DNA of 64,000 bases from the NCBI RefSeq assembly GCF_021401125.1, contig NZ_JACBFQ010000007.1:124001-188000 (forward strand), given 5' to 3'. The first letter of the stretch is position 1; each line of letters starts with the position of its first letter. The notes beneath the pieces were generated by a model. The model saw only the letters and a list, made by a program, of their open reading frames with translations, had not been told where the DNA came from and did no database searches. Origin of the DNA: Xanthobacter sp. NM-59 (GTDB taxonomy: Bacteria > Pseudomonadota > Alphaproteobacteria > Rhizobiales > Xanthobacteraceae). Below are positions 25,636 through 33,994 of this stretch, one piece after another. The position numbers and the translations under genes are program-made.

Positions 25636-28600
25636 TCAGTGGAAATTCCGCCCCTTCGGCATGGCGGAGCCGGGATGCTCGCGGGGCATGGGACCATGGG
25701 GCATGGGACCATGGGGCATGAGGCGGTCGGGTGCATCGACGCCGGCTTCACCCAGATGCTCCAGAAGGTGGCTCCAATCCTCCACGCTTTCCGCCACCAG
25801 GTGGATCACGCTCTGCTCGTTCTGAAGCTTGCCGCGCACCATCACCAGCCGCGCCCCCAGCACCTGCGGACGAAACGCCTCGAACACACGCGGCCAGACG
25901 ATGACATTGGCCCAGGCCGCCTCGTCCTCCAGGGTCATGAAGATGACGCCGCTGGCCGTGCCCGGCCGCTGGCGCACCAGCACCAGCCCGGCCAAGGTCA
26001 GCCTCTGCCCGCTTTTCATCCCGGGCAAATCGGCCGCCGGCGTCACCCCGCGCCGCCGCAGCTCGGGGCGCAAGAACGCGAGCGGATGGGCCTTCAGGGA
26101 CAGCTTCATGTGGCGATAGTCCGCCACCACCTGCGCCCCCGGCGGCAGCACCGGCAGGTCCACCTCCGGCTCATGCTCAAGAAAGGGCGCGGCGGGTGAC
26201 GGGCTGGCAGGCGATGAAGCCGCGCGGAATAGCGGCAGGTCGTCCTTGTCGCCGGAGCGGCGCAGGCCCTTCACCGCCCAGAGCGCGGCCCGCCGGTCGA
26301 GACCGAAGGCGCGGAAGGCATCGGCATCGGCCAGCTTCTCCAGGGTGGAAGGCGGCAGGCCTGTGCGCAGCCAGACATCACGCACCGAATCGTAGCCCGC
26401 CCCACGCCGCGCCACGAGGCGCGCCATCTCCTCCTCCCGCAGCCCCTCGACCTGCCGGAAACCCAGGCGCAGCGCATGGGTGGAATGGATGTCGCCCGCC
26501 ATCTCCCCATGGCGCGAATTCAGCCGGGCCGATGCCCCGGGCCCGTCGGCCGCCCCCATCCCGAGGGCCTCGCGCCCCCTGGCCACATCCGGCAGGGTCG
26601 GGGGCTGCGGGGCTCCATCCCTCGGCGCGGTCCGCTCCACGGCCATGCGCGCGGCGAGGCTGCCTCCATGCTCCGGCAGGGGAAGCGGCAACGGCGCGGC
26701 CTCCGGCTCCAAGGTGTGGTCCCAATGGGAGGCGTTCACGTCCACGGGGCGCACCTCCACCCCATGCTCGCGGGCGTCGCGCACCAGCTGGGCGGGGGCG
26801 TAGAAGCCCATGGGCCAGGCATTCATGAGCCCGGCCGCGAACACATCCGGATAGTGGCACTTCAGCCAGGCCGAGCAATAGACGATGAGGGCGAAGCTCT
26901 CCGCATGGGAGCGCGGGAAGCCATAGGAGCCGAAGCCCTCGATCTGCTTCCATAGGCTTTCCGCGAATTCGCGCGTATAGCCCCGCTGGAGCATGCCGGT
27001 GATGAGCTTGGCGTGGAAGGTGTGGATGGTGCCAACCCGCTTGAAGGTGGCCATGGCCCGCCGCAGGGCATCGGCCTCCCCCGCCGAGAAGCCGGCGCCG
27101 ACCATGGCGATGCGCATGGCCTGCTCCTGGAACAGCGGCACGCCGAGGGTGGATTCCAGCACCTCCCGCAGCTCGGGCGAGGGATAGTCCACCGGCTCCA
27201 GCCCCTGCCGGCGCCGCAGATAGGGATGCACCATGCCGCCCTGGATGGGGCCGGGCCGCACGATGGCCACCTCCACCACCAGGTCCTGGAAACGCTCGGG
27301 CCTGAGGCGGGGCAGCATGGTCTGCTGGGCCCGGCTCTCCACCTGGAACACGCCGATGGAATCCGCGCGCTTCAGCATGGCATAGACCCGCTCATCCTCC
27401 GCCGGCACGTCGCCGATGCGCGTCATCTCCAGCCCATAATGGCGTTCCAGCAGGCCGAAGCATTTCTTCACCGCCGTCAGCATGCCCAGGGCCAGGATGT
27501 CCACCTTGAGCAGGCCGATGACCTCGATGTCATCCTTGTTCCATTCGATGATGGGCCGCTCCTCCATGGCGGAGCGGGTGAGGGGCACGATCTCGTCGAG
27601 CCGCTCATGGGTCACCACCATGCCGCCCACATGCTGGGACAGATGGCGCGGAAAGCCGATGAGGGCCTTCGTCAATTCCAGCACGCGGGCAAGCCGGGGC
27701 TCATCGGGATCGAGGCCGAGCCGGCGCGCCTCCTCCGCCTTCACCCCGCCCGACGACCAGCCCCAGATGGTGCCGGCGAGCGCGCCCACCAGATCTTCCG
27801 AAAGGCCGAACGCCCGCCCCACCTCCCGCACCGCCGAGCGCGAGCGATAGGTGGTGGTGGTGGCCGTGAGCCCGGCATGGGCGGCGCCGTAGCGGCGATA
27901 GATGAAGGAGAGTACCTCCCCGCGCCGCTCGTGCTCGAAATCGATGTCGATATCCGGCGGCTCGCCGCGCTCCTCCGAGATGAAGCGCTCGAACAAGAGC
28001 TCGGTGCGCATAGGGTCCACGTCGGTGATGCCGAGGCAGAAGCACACCGCCGAATTGGCCGCCGAGCCGCGCCCCTGGCACAGGATGCCCGCCCCGCGCG
28101 CGAACCCCACGATCTCGTGCACCGTGAGGAAATAGGGCGCGTAGGAGAGGCGGCCAATGAGGTCCAGCTCATGGTCCAGCGCCTTGATGACCTTGTCCGG
28201 CACTCCATCGGGATAATGGGCGGCCGCACCCGCCCAGGTCAGGGCTTCCAGCGCCGCCTGGGGACTGGAAAAACCCTCCCGCACCTCGCGCGGATAGCTG
28301 GGCTTCAGCTGATCGAGGGAGAAATTCAGGCTCTTGAAGAAGACATGGCTCTCCTCCACCGCCTCCGGCAAGGCACGGTAGAGGCGGGCCATCTCCGCCG
28401 CCGGCTTCAGGTGCCGCTCGCCATTGGCGGCAAGGCGCGTGCCCGCCTCGTCCAGGCTCACATGGTGGCGGATGGCGGTGAGCACGTCCTGCAACGGGCG
28501 CCGGTCGGCATCGTGATAGAGCGCGTCCAGGGTGGCGAGGAGCGGGAGGCCCGCCTCGGCGGCCAGCGCCTTCAGCCGGGCGAGGCGGCGGGCGTCGTCG

Positions 28601-29205
28601 CCCCGGAAGGTGACCGGCGCGGCGAGCCACAGCCAGCCCCCCGCAGCCGCCCTCAGGCCGGCGAGGAAGGGCGCGAAGGCCCGGGGCAGCCGGCGCGGCG
28701 GCATCACCACCAGGTTGAGCCCCTCCGCCCAGGCCAGGAGATCGTCCAGGGTCAGGATGCAATCGCCCTTTTCCGCCCGCATGTTGCCGGTGGTGAGCAG
28801 GCGGCACAGACGGCCATAGGCGGCCCGGTCACGCGGATAAGCGAGGATGTCGGGCGTGCCGTCGGCGAAGACGAGGCGCGCGCCCACCGCCAGGGGAAAG
28901 CCCTGCGCCTTGGCCTTGGCATGGGCCCGCACCACCCCGGCCAGGGTGTTGCGATCGGCGATGCCGATGCCGCGATGGCCGAGCGCCTGCGCCGCCGCCA
29001 CATATTCCTCGGGATGGGAACCACCGCGCAGGAAGGAAAAATTGGTGGTGACGGCCAGCTCCACGAAATCCGGCGCCAGCGGGCGCGATGGCGGAGGCGG
29101 GCGATGACGGGCCGCGCGATGCTCCGGCAGGCGCACGACCGGCCCGACGGCGGGCACTTGCGGTGGCGCGGACCGGTTCGGCGATGAATCCATTGACGAA
29201 TCCAT
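25636..29205 (-). CDS. dnaE2: Error-prone DNA polymerase DnaE2 (ImuC)
   Basis: The catalytic polymerase of the SOS mutasome, for translesion synthesis. About 1189 residues, some 100 more than typical. Order: Pro-rich N-tail with duplicated MDSS; PHP domain from FVELAVTTNFSFLRGGSHP; palm with the catalytic Asp motif PDIDIDFEHERRG near residue 416; fingers; helix-hairpin-helix; OB-fold (GLVLVRQRPGTASGVIFMTL). Extra length comes largely from a Pro/Gly/Arg-rich insert of about 75 residues before HALRLGFRQVEGL. The tail repeats MPHGP from a 15-bp DNA duplication. The ATG at 29205 lies 6 bases past the imuB stop with GGTGAG before it; a GTG at 29214 overlapping that stop is also possible. Confidence 0.95.
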   Translation of the reverse strand: MDSSMDSSPNRSAPPQVPAVGPVVRLPEHRAARHRPPPPSRPLAPDFVELAVTTNFSFLRGGSHPEEYVAAAQALGHRGIGIADRNTLAGVVRAHAKAKAQGFPLAVGARLVFADGTPDILAYPRDRAAYGRLCRLLTTGNMRAEKGDCILTLDDLLAWAEGLNLVVMPPRRLPRAFAPFLAGLRAAAGGWLWLAAPVTFRGDDARRLARLKALAAEAGLPLLATLDALYHDADRRPLQDVLTAIRHHVSLDEAGTRLAANGERHLKPAAEMARLYRALPEAVEESHVFFKSLNFSLDQLKPSYPREVREGFSSPQAALEALTWAGAAAHYPDGVPDKVIKALDHELDLIGRLSYAPYFLTVHEIVGFARGAGILCQGRGSAANSAVCFCLGITDVDPMRTELLFERFISEERGEPPDIDIDFEHERRGEVLSFIYRRYGAAHAGLTATTTTYRSRSAVREVGRAFGLSEDLVGALAGTIWGWSSGGVKAEEARRLGLDPDEPRLARVLELTKALIGFPRHLSQHVGGMVVTHERLDEIVPLTRSAMEERPIIEWNKDDIEVIGLLKVDILALGMLTAVKKCFGLLERHYGLEMTRIGDVPAEDERVYAMLKRADSIGVFQVESRAQQTMLPRLRPERFQDLVVEVAIVRPGPIQGGMVHPYLRRRQGLEPVDYPSPELREVLESTLGVPLFQEQAMRIAMVGAGFSAGEADALRRAMATFKRVGTIHTFHAKLITGMLQRGYTREFAESLWKQIEGFGSYGFPRSHAESFALIVYCSAWLKCHYPDVFAAGLMNAWPMGFYAPAQLVRDAREHGVEVRPVDVNASHWDHTLEPEAAPLPLPLPEHGGSLAARMAVERTAPRDGAPQPPTLPDVARGREALGMGAADGPGASARLNSRHGEMAGDIHSTHALRLGFRQVEGLREEEMARLVARRGAGYDSVRDVWLRTGLPPSTLEKLADADAFRAFGLDRRAALWAVKGLRRSGDKDDLPLFRAASSPASPSPAAPFLEHEPEVDLPVLPPGAQVVADYRHMKLSLKAHPLAFLRPELRRRGVTPAADLPGMKSGQRLTLAGLVLVRQRPGTASGVIFMTLEDEAAWANVIVWPRVFEAFRPQVLGARLVMVRGKLQNEQSVIHLVAESVEDWSHLLEHLGEAGVDAPDRLMPHGPMPHGPMPREHPGSAMPKGRNFH

Positions 29206-29210
29206 GGCGC

Positions 29211-32200
29211 TCACCCGAACAGGCCGTGGATGAACCAGGCCGGCTTGCCGCCCTCGCCATAAAGGCCCGCGCGGAACAGCCAGAAGCGATGGCCCGCAGC
29301 CGTCTCCACCCGAAAATAATCGCGAGCGGGCGGCTCGGCACCCGCGCGCCACCATTCGGCGGCGATGCGCTCCGGCCCCTCGGCGCACGCCACCACATGG
29401 TTCACCCGGCGCCAGCGGAAGCGGATGGGCGGGCCATCGGGCACCTCGGCCACCGCCTCCACCGGCTCCGGCTTGTCCAGCAGGCGCAGCGGCCGGGCCG
29501 GGCCGGCAAGATCCGGCTCGTCATCGGCCCGGAGCGCCGCCCGGCCGCCCATCCATCCATCCCTGCGCCGAGTGGGAGCCCCGTCCCGTCGCCCCGGGCC
29601 ACGGCCCTCCGCCGCAAGCGGGCCAGCCTCCTCCCACCCCGCCCCCGCAAGCGAGAGAGGGCTTTGCCCGCCCCCATCCGAAGCGCTCCCCTCCGCGCAC
29701 AGAGGGAGCCCCCCTGCGGCTGATGGCGGAAGCCGACACTCCGGTGGGAAAAGGCTTACGTCCCGCTCAGCCGGCGCCAGCCCTCTCCCCCGCTGGCGGG
29801 AGAGGGGTTCAGACGGCTCGGAAGGCAGCTCCATTCCAGGCGCGCAGCTCCTCGCCGAGATCAGCGGAAGGTCATCCCCATGACCGGCGGGGACGAGCTC
29901 CCCCACCTCTGGCATCCCAGCCCGCCCTTGCGTGCGGAAGGAGGCTTCGGGCGGCTCGGAAGGTGATGTCATACCAAGCGCGGAGCTCTCCGCTGCGCTG
30001 GGCAGGAGGCTGCCCCTGTTCCCGGCGGATGCGGGCTTCTCCTGCGTCGCCTCCCGCAGACCCTCTCTCCGCAGGGGGGAGAGGAATTCAGACGGCTTTG
30101 AAGACGCCCCGACTTCGGACGCGGCGCTCCCCGCTACGGAGAGCGGGAGGCTGTCCCGGTTCCCTGCAGACCCGGTCTCCCCCACCTCCGGAGCTCTCTC
30201 CCGCCCCGGCGTGCGGAAGGAGGCTTCGCACGGCTCAAAGGACAGCCCCATTCCGGGCGCGTCGTTTCCGACTGCGGTGGGCAGGAGACCGCCCCCATTC
30301 CCGGCAGGTTCAGGCCGGTCCTGCGCCGCCCCGTTCAGGGCCTTCCCCCGCAGGCGTGAAAGGAGGTCCGGCGGTGCGGAAGAGGACTCCGCTTTGGGCG
30401 CCGCGCTCCCCGCTGCGCTGGGCTGGAGGCTGCCCCCACTCCTGGTGGGGACGAGCCCCCCTACCTCTGGCACCCCAGCCCGCCCTTGCGTGCGGGAGGA
30501 GGCTTCAGACGGCTCGGAAGGTGACTTCATGCCAAGCCTGGCGTCACCTGCTGCGCTGGGCAGGAGGCTGTTCCTCTTCCCGCCGGGTGCGGGCTCCTCC
30601 TGTGCCGCCCCTTGCAAAGTCTCTTCCCTCAAGGGGGAGAGAGCTGCGGATGGCTCGGAAGGCGGCTCCATTCCGGGCGCGCGGTTCCTTGCTGCGGCGA
30701 GCGGGAGGCCTTCCTTATTCTCGACAGGCGCAAGCTCCCCCGACACCGCCGGCGCGGGTTTCCCTGCCGCGATGGGCGGCAGGCCTCCCCCATTCCCGGT
30801 GGGTGCGGGCTCCACAGGCACCGGCTCACTTCCCCACGAGAGAGAGAGGGTTGCGGGAGACGCTGGCGTGGTCCAGGCCGTGGCTACCGGCTCTTGTGTC
30901 ACCACGGCGCCGCCCCTCCTGCTTGCGGGGAGGAGTTGGGACGCGCGAAAAGCCGAGGCCGGGAGGAAACCCGGAGACTGGGATATCGCCCCATCAGCCA
31001 ACCTCCGATCAAGGGCGGCCCCGCCATCGCGCCCGCGCGCGCCAACGGCTTCCAGGCGCGAAGGCAGGCGAGGGGCGCCCGGCGGAAGGTCATGGGGCAG
31101 ACCGGACGGGAGCCCCCCGACCCGCGGCCCCTCCGCGTCATCTCCCACCGGGCCCACGCCTGCGGCGCCCGGCGGCTCCAGGGCCTCCAAGGCCACGGCG
31201 GCTTGCGCCCAGCCGCCCGCAGTCTGGGCCGGCACGTCCCCGGCGGCTTCCTCCGGCACGTGGCGATCCGCCAGCACGAGACGGCGCACCCGCGCCGCGC
31301 CGAAGCGGGTGGTGAGCCGGTCCACCAGCTCGTCCAGGGCCCCGGCCCCCTCATCCCCCGCGCCGAAACCCTCTTGATGGGCGGACAAGGGCGCGGCCTC
31401 ACGCACCGCAAGGCGCACCAGCTCGAAGCCAAAGCCCGGATCGAGGCTGGACAGGGCCGCCACCTTCTCGGCGAACAGGCGGCGCACCACCAGCGGGTCG
31501 CGCAAAGGCCGGCTGGTGCCGATGCCGAGGCGGGTCACCTTGCCATCCACCCGGAACAGGACCAGATCGAGCCGCCGCGCGCCCATGCCGTGCCGCTCCA
31601 TCGCCTCCGCAAGGGTCATGGCGAGGTGGGCGGCGAGGCCCAGCACATCCTCCACCCGCTCCACCGGTTCGGTCAGGTTCCGCTCGGCGCAGAAGACGGG
31701 GGCGGGAAAGCGATAGTCCATGGCCGCCGGGGCATGGCCCAGCGCCTCGTCGAGCCGCCGCAGCAGCCCCGCGCCGAAACGGGCGGCGAGCGGCGCGCGC
31801 GGCTTGCCATAAAGATCCCCCACCCACCGGAAGCCGAGCCGGGCCAGCGCCTCCACCTCCGCCCCGCCGAGACGGAGAGCCTCGAGCGGCAGCGGCCCAA
31901 GCAGCACCGCCAGATCCTCCCCCGGGGGTACCACCGCGCCGCCCCGGCCGGCGGCGAAGCGGGCGAGGGCGAAGGCCGCGCCACGGGTGGCGGCCAGCGC
32001 CGCCCGCCCCGCGAAGCCCGCTATCGCCACCCGGCGCAGCAGGTCGCGCACCAGCCCTTCCTCGCCACCGAACAGATGGGCGCAGCCGGTGACGTCGAGC
32101 ACCAGCCCATCGGCGCCGTCGAGGCCGATGAGGGGCGTGTAGCGCTCGCACGCATCGGCCAGATGCTCCAGCATCCGCGCCGCCGCGTCCGGCTCCGCCT

Positions 32201-32438
32201 CGCTCACCGCCAGATCGGGATGGCGCGCCCGCGCATCGGCCAGGGCAAGGCCCGGCTCAAGGCCGAGCGCCGCGGCGGCCGTGTTCACGGCGATGAGCCG
32301 CAGCGCGTTTTTCTCCATCGCCACCACGGCACGCGGACAGGCCCGCGCCTCAGGCGACATCCTCCGTTCCACGAGATCCGTGGGCAGGCGAGGCAAGGCG
32401 AGGCTCAGATAGCGCCGCTGCGACGCGCCCGCGCTCAT
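29211..32438 (-). CDS. imuB: ImuB, Y-family polymerase-like mutasome adaptor, repeat-expanded
   Basis: ImuB links ImuA, DnaE2 and the beta clamp and lacks polymerase activity. 1075 residues, about twice the usual ~500. The conserved first part (residues 1-430) starts YLSLALPRLPTDLVER and includes LVLDVTGCAHLFGGEEGLV. The conserved end (about 980-1075) is ARPLRLLDKPEPVEAVAEV, RFRWRRVNHVVACAEGPERI, PARDYFRVE and AGLYGEGGKPAWFIHGLFG. Between them lies a Pro/Ser/Gly/Glu-rich stretch of roughly 450 residues, the core being imperfect 46-residue tandem repeats (about 536-906). Both conserved ends are in one frame, so it is a real fusion of repeat and core. AAAGGAG precedes the start. It overlaps imuA by 89 bp. 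Confidence 0.93.
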   Translation of the reverse strand: MSAGASQRRYLSLALPRLPTDLVERRMSPEARACPRAVVAMEKNALRLIAVNTAAAALGLEPGLALADARARHPDLAVSEAEPDAAARMLEHLADACERYTPLIGLDGADGLVLDVTGCAHLFGGEEGLVRDLLRRVAIAGFAGRAALAATRGAAFALARFAAGRGGAVVPPGEDLAVLLGPLPLEALRLGGAEVEALARLGFRWVGDLYGKPRAPLAARFGAGLLRRLDEALGHAPAAMDYRFPAPVFCAERNLTEPVERVEDVLGLAAHLAMTLAEAMERHGMGARRLDLVLFRVDGKVTRLGIGTSRPLRDPLVVRRLFAEKVAALSSLDPGFGFELVRLAVREAAPLSAHQEGFGAGDEGAGALDELVDRLTTRFGAARVRRLVLADRHVPEEAAGDVPAQTAGGWAQAAVALEALEPPGAAGVGPVGDDAEGPRVGGLPSGLPHDLPPGAPRLPSRLEAVGARGRDGGAALDRRLADGAISQSPGFLPASAFRASQLLPASRRGGAVVTQEPVATAWTTPASPATLSLSWGSEPVPVEPAPTGNGGGLPPIAAGKPAPAVSGELAPVENKEGLPLAAARNRAPGMEPPSEPSAALSPLREETLQGAAQEEPAPGGKRNSLLPSAAGDARLGMKSPSEPSEASSRTQGRAGVPEVGGLVPTRSGGSLQPSAAGSAAPKAESSSAPPDLLSRLRGKALNGAAQDRPEPAGNGGGLLPTAVGNDAPGMGLSFEPCEASFRTPGRERAPEVGETGSAGNRDSLPLSVAGSAASEVGASSKPSEFLSPLRREGLREATQEKPASAGNRGSLLPSAAESSALGMTSPSEPPEASFRTQGRAGMPEVGELVPAGHGDDLPLISARSCAPGMELPSEPSEPLSRQRGRGLAPAERDVSLFPPECRLPPSAAGGLPLCAEGSASDGGGQSPLSLAGAGWEEAGPLAAEGRGPGRRDGAPTRRRDGWMGGRAALRADDEPDLAGPARPLRLLDKPEPVEAVAEVPDGPPIRFRWRRVNHVVACAEGPERIAAEWWRAGAEPPARDYFRVETAAGHRFWLFRAGLYGEGGKPAWFIHGLFG
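29720..30830 (-). repeat. Tandem repeats inside imuB, period about 139 bp
   Basis: Seven or eight imperfect units of about 139 bp (46 codons). The marker GGCTCGGAAGG (with preceding TTCAGACGG in the best copies) recurs near 29820, 29955, 30100, 30235, 30370, 30510 and 30655. Adjacent units alternate between two variants, giving a higher-order period of about 280 bp. Each unit also carries a short GC hairpin like CCTCTCCC-N8-GGGAGAGG (29782-29805). The encoded motifs include SLLPSAAG, SPSEPSEAS and GRAGMPEVGELVP. Confidence 0.85.
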
Positions 32439-33906
32439 GCCCGCTCCTTTCGCCCGGCGCCGGCTGGAACACCCCCGTGTGGAACATCAGCCGCCATTCT
32501 CCCGTGGGGCCGAAACGATTGCGCGTAAGGCGGGCGAGGAAGCATGGGGCCCCGAGGCCGCCGAAGCCATCCGCCGCGGAGCTCGGCAATGTCGAGATCC
32601 GCCAGCGGGTGAGGGCGGCACAGGGCGAGGGGTCCGCCTTGTGGCGCAGCATCAGGCCGAGACGAGGGGACCCCTGGGCGGCCAAGGCGAGGCGCCGCGT
32701 GGCGGTGAGCAGCTCCGGCACCGGCGACAGAAACTCTCCCAGAACCGCGGACAGGCCGGCACATTTCAAGCCCTCCTCCATCACGAACAGCACATCCTGC
32801 GGCTTGCGCACGCGCACCAGCAGCAGCGCCTCGGGCGGCAGGCCCAGCGCCGCCAGCCCCGGGCCGTAGAGGCGTCCCGCCTCCCACTCCGCCACCTCCT
32901 GGCAGGCCAGCAGAACCGGCCGCCGCAGCCCCGCCGCGGCCCGCGCGGCAAGCCCCACGGCGAAGGCGACAAGCGGCCCCTCCTCTCCCGGCATGCCGGC
33001 CAGCTCGTGCAGCGCCCCGCAGGACAGTCCGCCGCCGAGAGCCGCATCCACCTCCCGCACCCCCAAAGGCAGGCGCGAGGGCTCGGCTGCGGGCCGCCCC
33101 CAGGCATCGGCTCCCCCCGCCCAGCCGCGAGCATTTCCCGGCACGGCAGGGGCCCCAGCACGGAAGGAGGGGCGCTCGACCAAAGCGCCAGGCCTCGTCC
33201 CCTCTTCCCCCACCGCGACAGGGGCGGAACCCGGCGACGGGATCTCCGGAAAACCGCCATCGTGCCGCACGCGAGACCGCTTGGCCTCCGCCCCACCGTC
33301 AGGCGACTCCGGAACGGCCAAGGTGGGAGGTGAAGCCTCTGACAACGTGCTGGGGGGAAGCGGAGAAGCCACCTCCCCCGCCATCGCGACAAGGTCGGTG
33401 CCTCGCGGCGAGGCCTTAGGGAAGCCACCATCGCGCCGCGCGCGAGACCGGTTGGCCTCCGCCTCACCATCAGGCAGCTTCGGAACGGCCAAGGCGGGAG
33501 GTGGAACCTCCGACAAGGCGCCGGGAGGCAGCGGGGAAGCCTCCACCACCCTCGTCATCGCGACAGGAGTGGAACCCCGCGGCAGGGTTTCAAGGAAGTC
33601 TCCATTGCGCCGCGCAGGAGACCGGCTGGCCTCCACCTCACCGTCATGCGGCTCCGGGACGGCCAAGGCCGGAGGTGGGGCCTCCGACAAGGCACAGGAA
33701 CTCAGCGGGGAAGGCGCCTTCCCCTTCCCTGTCCGCGCGGGGAAAGTGGTGTCCCATTCCCCGGCGTCCGCGGGCGGCTCCGGATTGGAGGCAACCCGCA
33801 TCGGGGCGGGGAAAGCCGGCGGCGCCCCGCCGCGCTCCATGGCGGCGATGATGCCGCGCAGACGTGCGAGGTCGGCCGCGGTGCGGGGGGCGCGCGGAGA
33901 TGACAT
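32350..33906 (-). CDS. imuA: ImuA, RecA-like mutasome protein, repeat-expanded
   Basis: First gene of the SOS mutagenesis operon. 518 residues, about twice typical ImuA length. The RecA/SulA-like core is C-terminal (about residues 255-500): LPLGVREVDAALGGGLSCGALHE, the block VLLACQEVAEWEAGRLYGPGL, LLVRVRKPQDVLFVMEEGLKC split by a turn, and the end FLARLTRNRFGPTGEWRLMF. The N-terminal start MSSPRAPRTAADLARLRGII is normal. Between residues 72 and 235 are three 57-58-residue tandem repeats built on LSE-x-PPPALAVP. A LexA box lies 21-35 bp upstream of the ATG. The gene overlaps imuB. Confidence 0.9.
   Translation of the reverse strand: MSSPRAPRTAADLARLRGIIAAMERGGAPPAFPAPMRVASNPEPPADAGEWDTTFPARTGKGKAPSPLSSCALSEAPPPALAVPEPHDGEVEASRSPARRNGDFLETLPRGSTPVAMTRVVEASPLPPGALSEVPPPALAVPKLPDGEAEANRSRARRDGGFPKASPRGTDLVAMAGEVASPLPPSTLSEASPPTLAVPESPDGGAEAKRSRVRHDGGFPEIPSPGSAPVAVGEEGTRPGALVERPSFRAGAPAVPGNARGWAGGADAWGRPAAEPSRLPLGVREVDAALGGGLSCGALHELAGMPGEEGPLVAFAVGLAARAAAGLRRPVLLACQEVAEWEAGRLYGPGLAALGLPPEALLLVRVRKPQDVLFVMEEGLKCAGLSAVLGEFLSPVPELLTATRRLALAAQGSPRLGLMLRHKADPSPCAALTRWRISTLPSSAADGFGGLGAPCFLARLTRNRFGPTGEWRLMFHTGVFQPAPGERSGHERGRVAAALSEPRLASPAHGSRGTEDVA
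33195..33695 (-). repeat. Three tandem repeats inside imuA, period about 172 bp
   Basis: GGCCAAGGCCGGAGGTGG at about 33661 is followed by near copies at about 33487 and 33316 (spacing 174 and 171 bp, multiples of three). In protein the units begin ALSEAPPPALAVPE (residue 72), ALSEVPPPALAVPK (130) and TLSEASPPTLAVPE (187). They share no obvious sequence with the imuB repeats beyond being Pro/Ser/Glu-rich. Confidence 0.85.
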
Positions 33907-33926
33907 GACGGTTCGTCCGCCTCTGT

Positions 33927-33941
33927 GTTCACTGTTTGTTC
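33927..33941. promoter_or_regulatory. LexA (SOS) box of imuA-imuB-dnaE2
   Basis: GTTCACTGTTTGTTC is an exact GTTC-N7-GTTC, the direct-repeat LexA site of alphaproteobacteria. It lies 21-35 bp upstream of the imuA start. It predicts induction of the whole mutasome operon by DNA damage. Confidence 0.9.
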
Positions 33942-33994
33942 TAGATAGATTCCGGAAACGACGGGGGGAGTCAAGCACCCCACCCGGCCCAGGG

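Noticed and set aside
29723-31377. Long plus-strand open frames (about 480-530 codons) opposite imuB
   Set aside because: They are antisense shadows of the repeat region in GC-rich DNA; they have no family motifs, and the minus frame joins two conserved ImuB ends.
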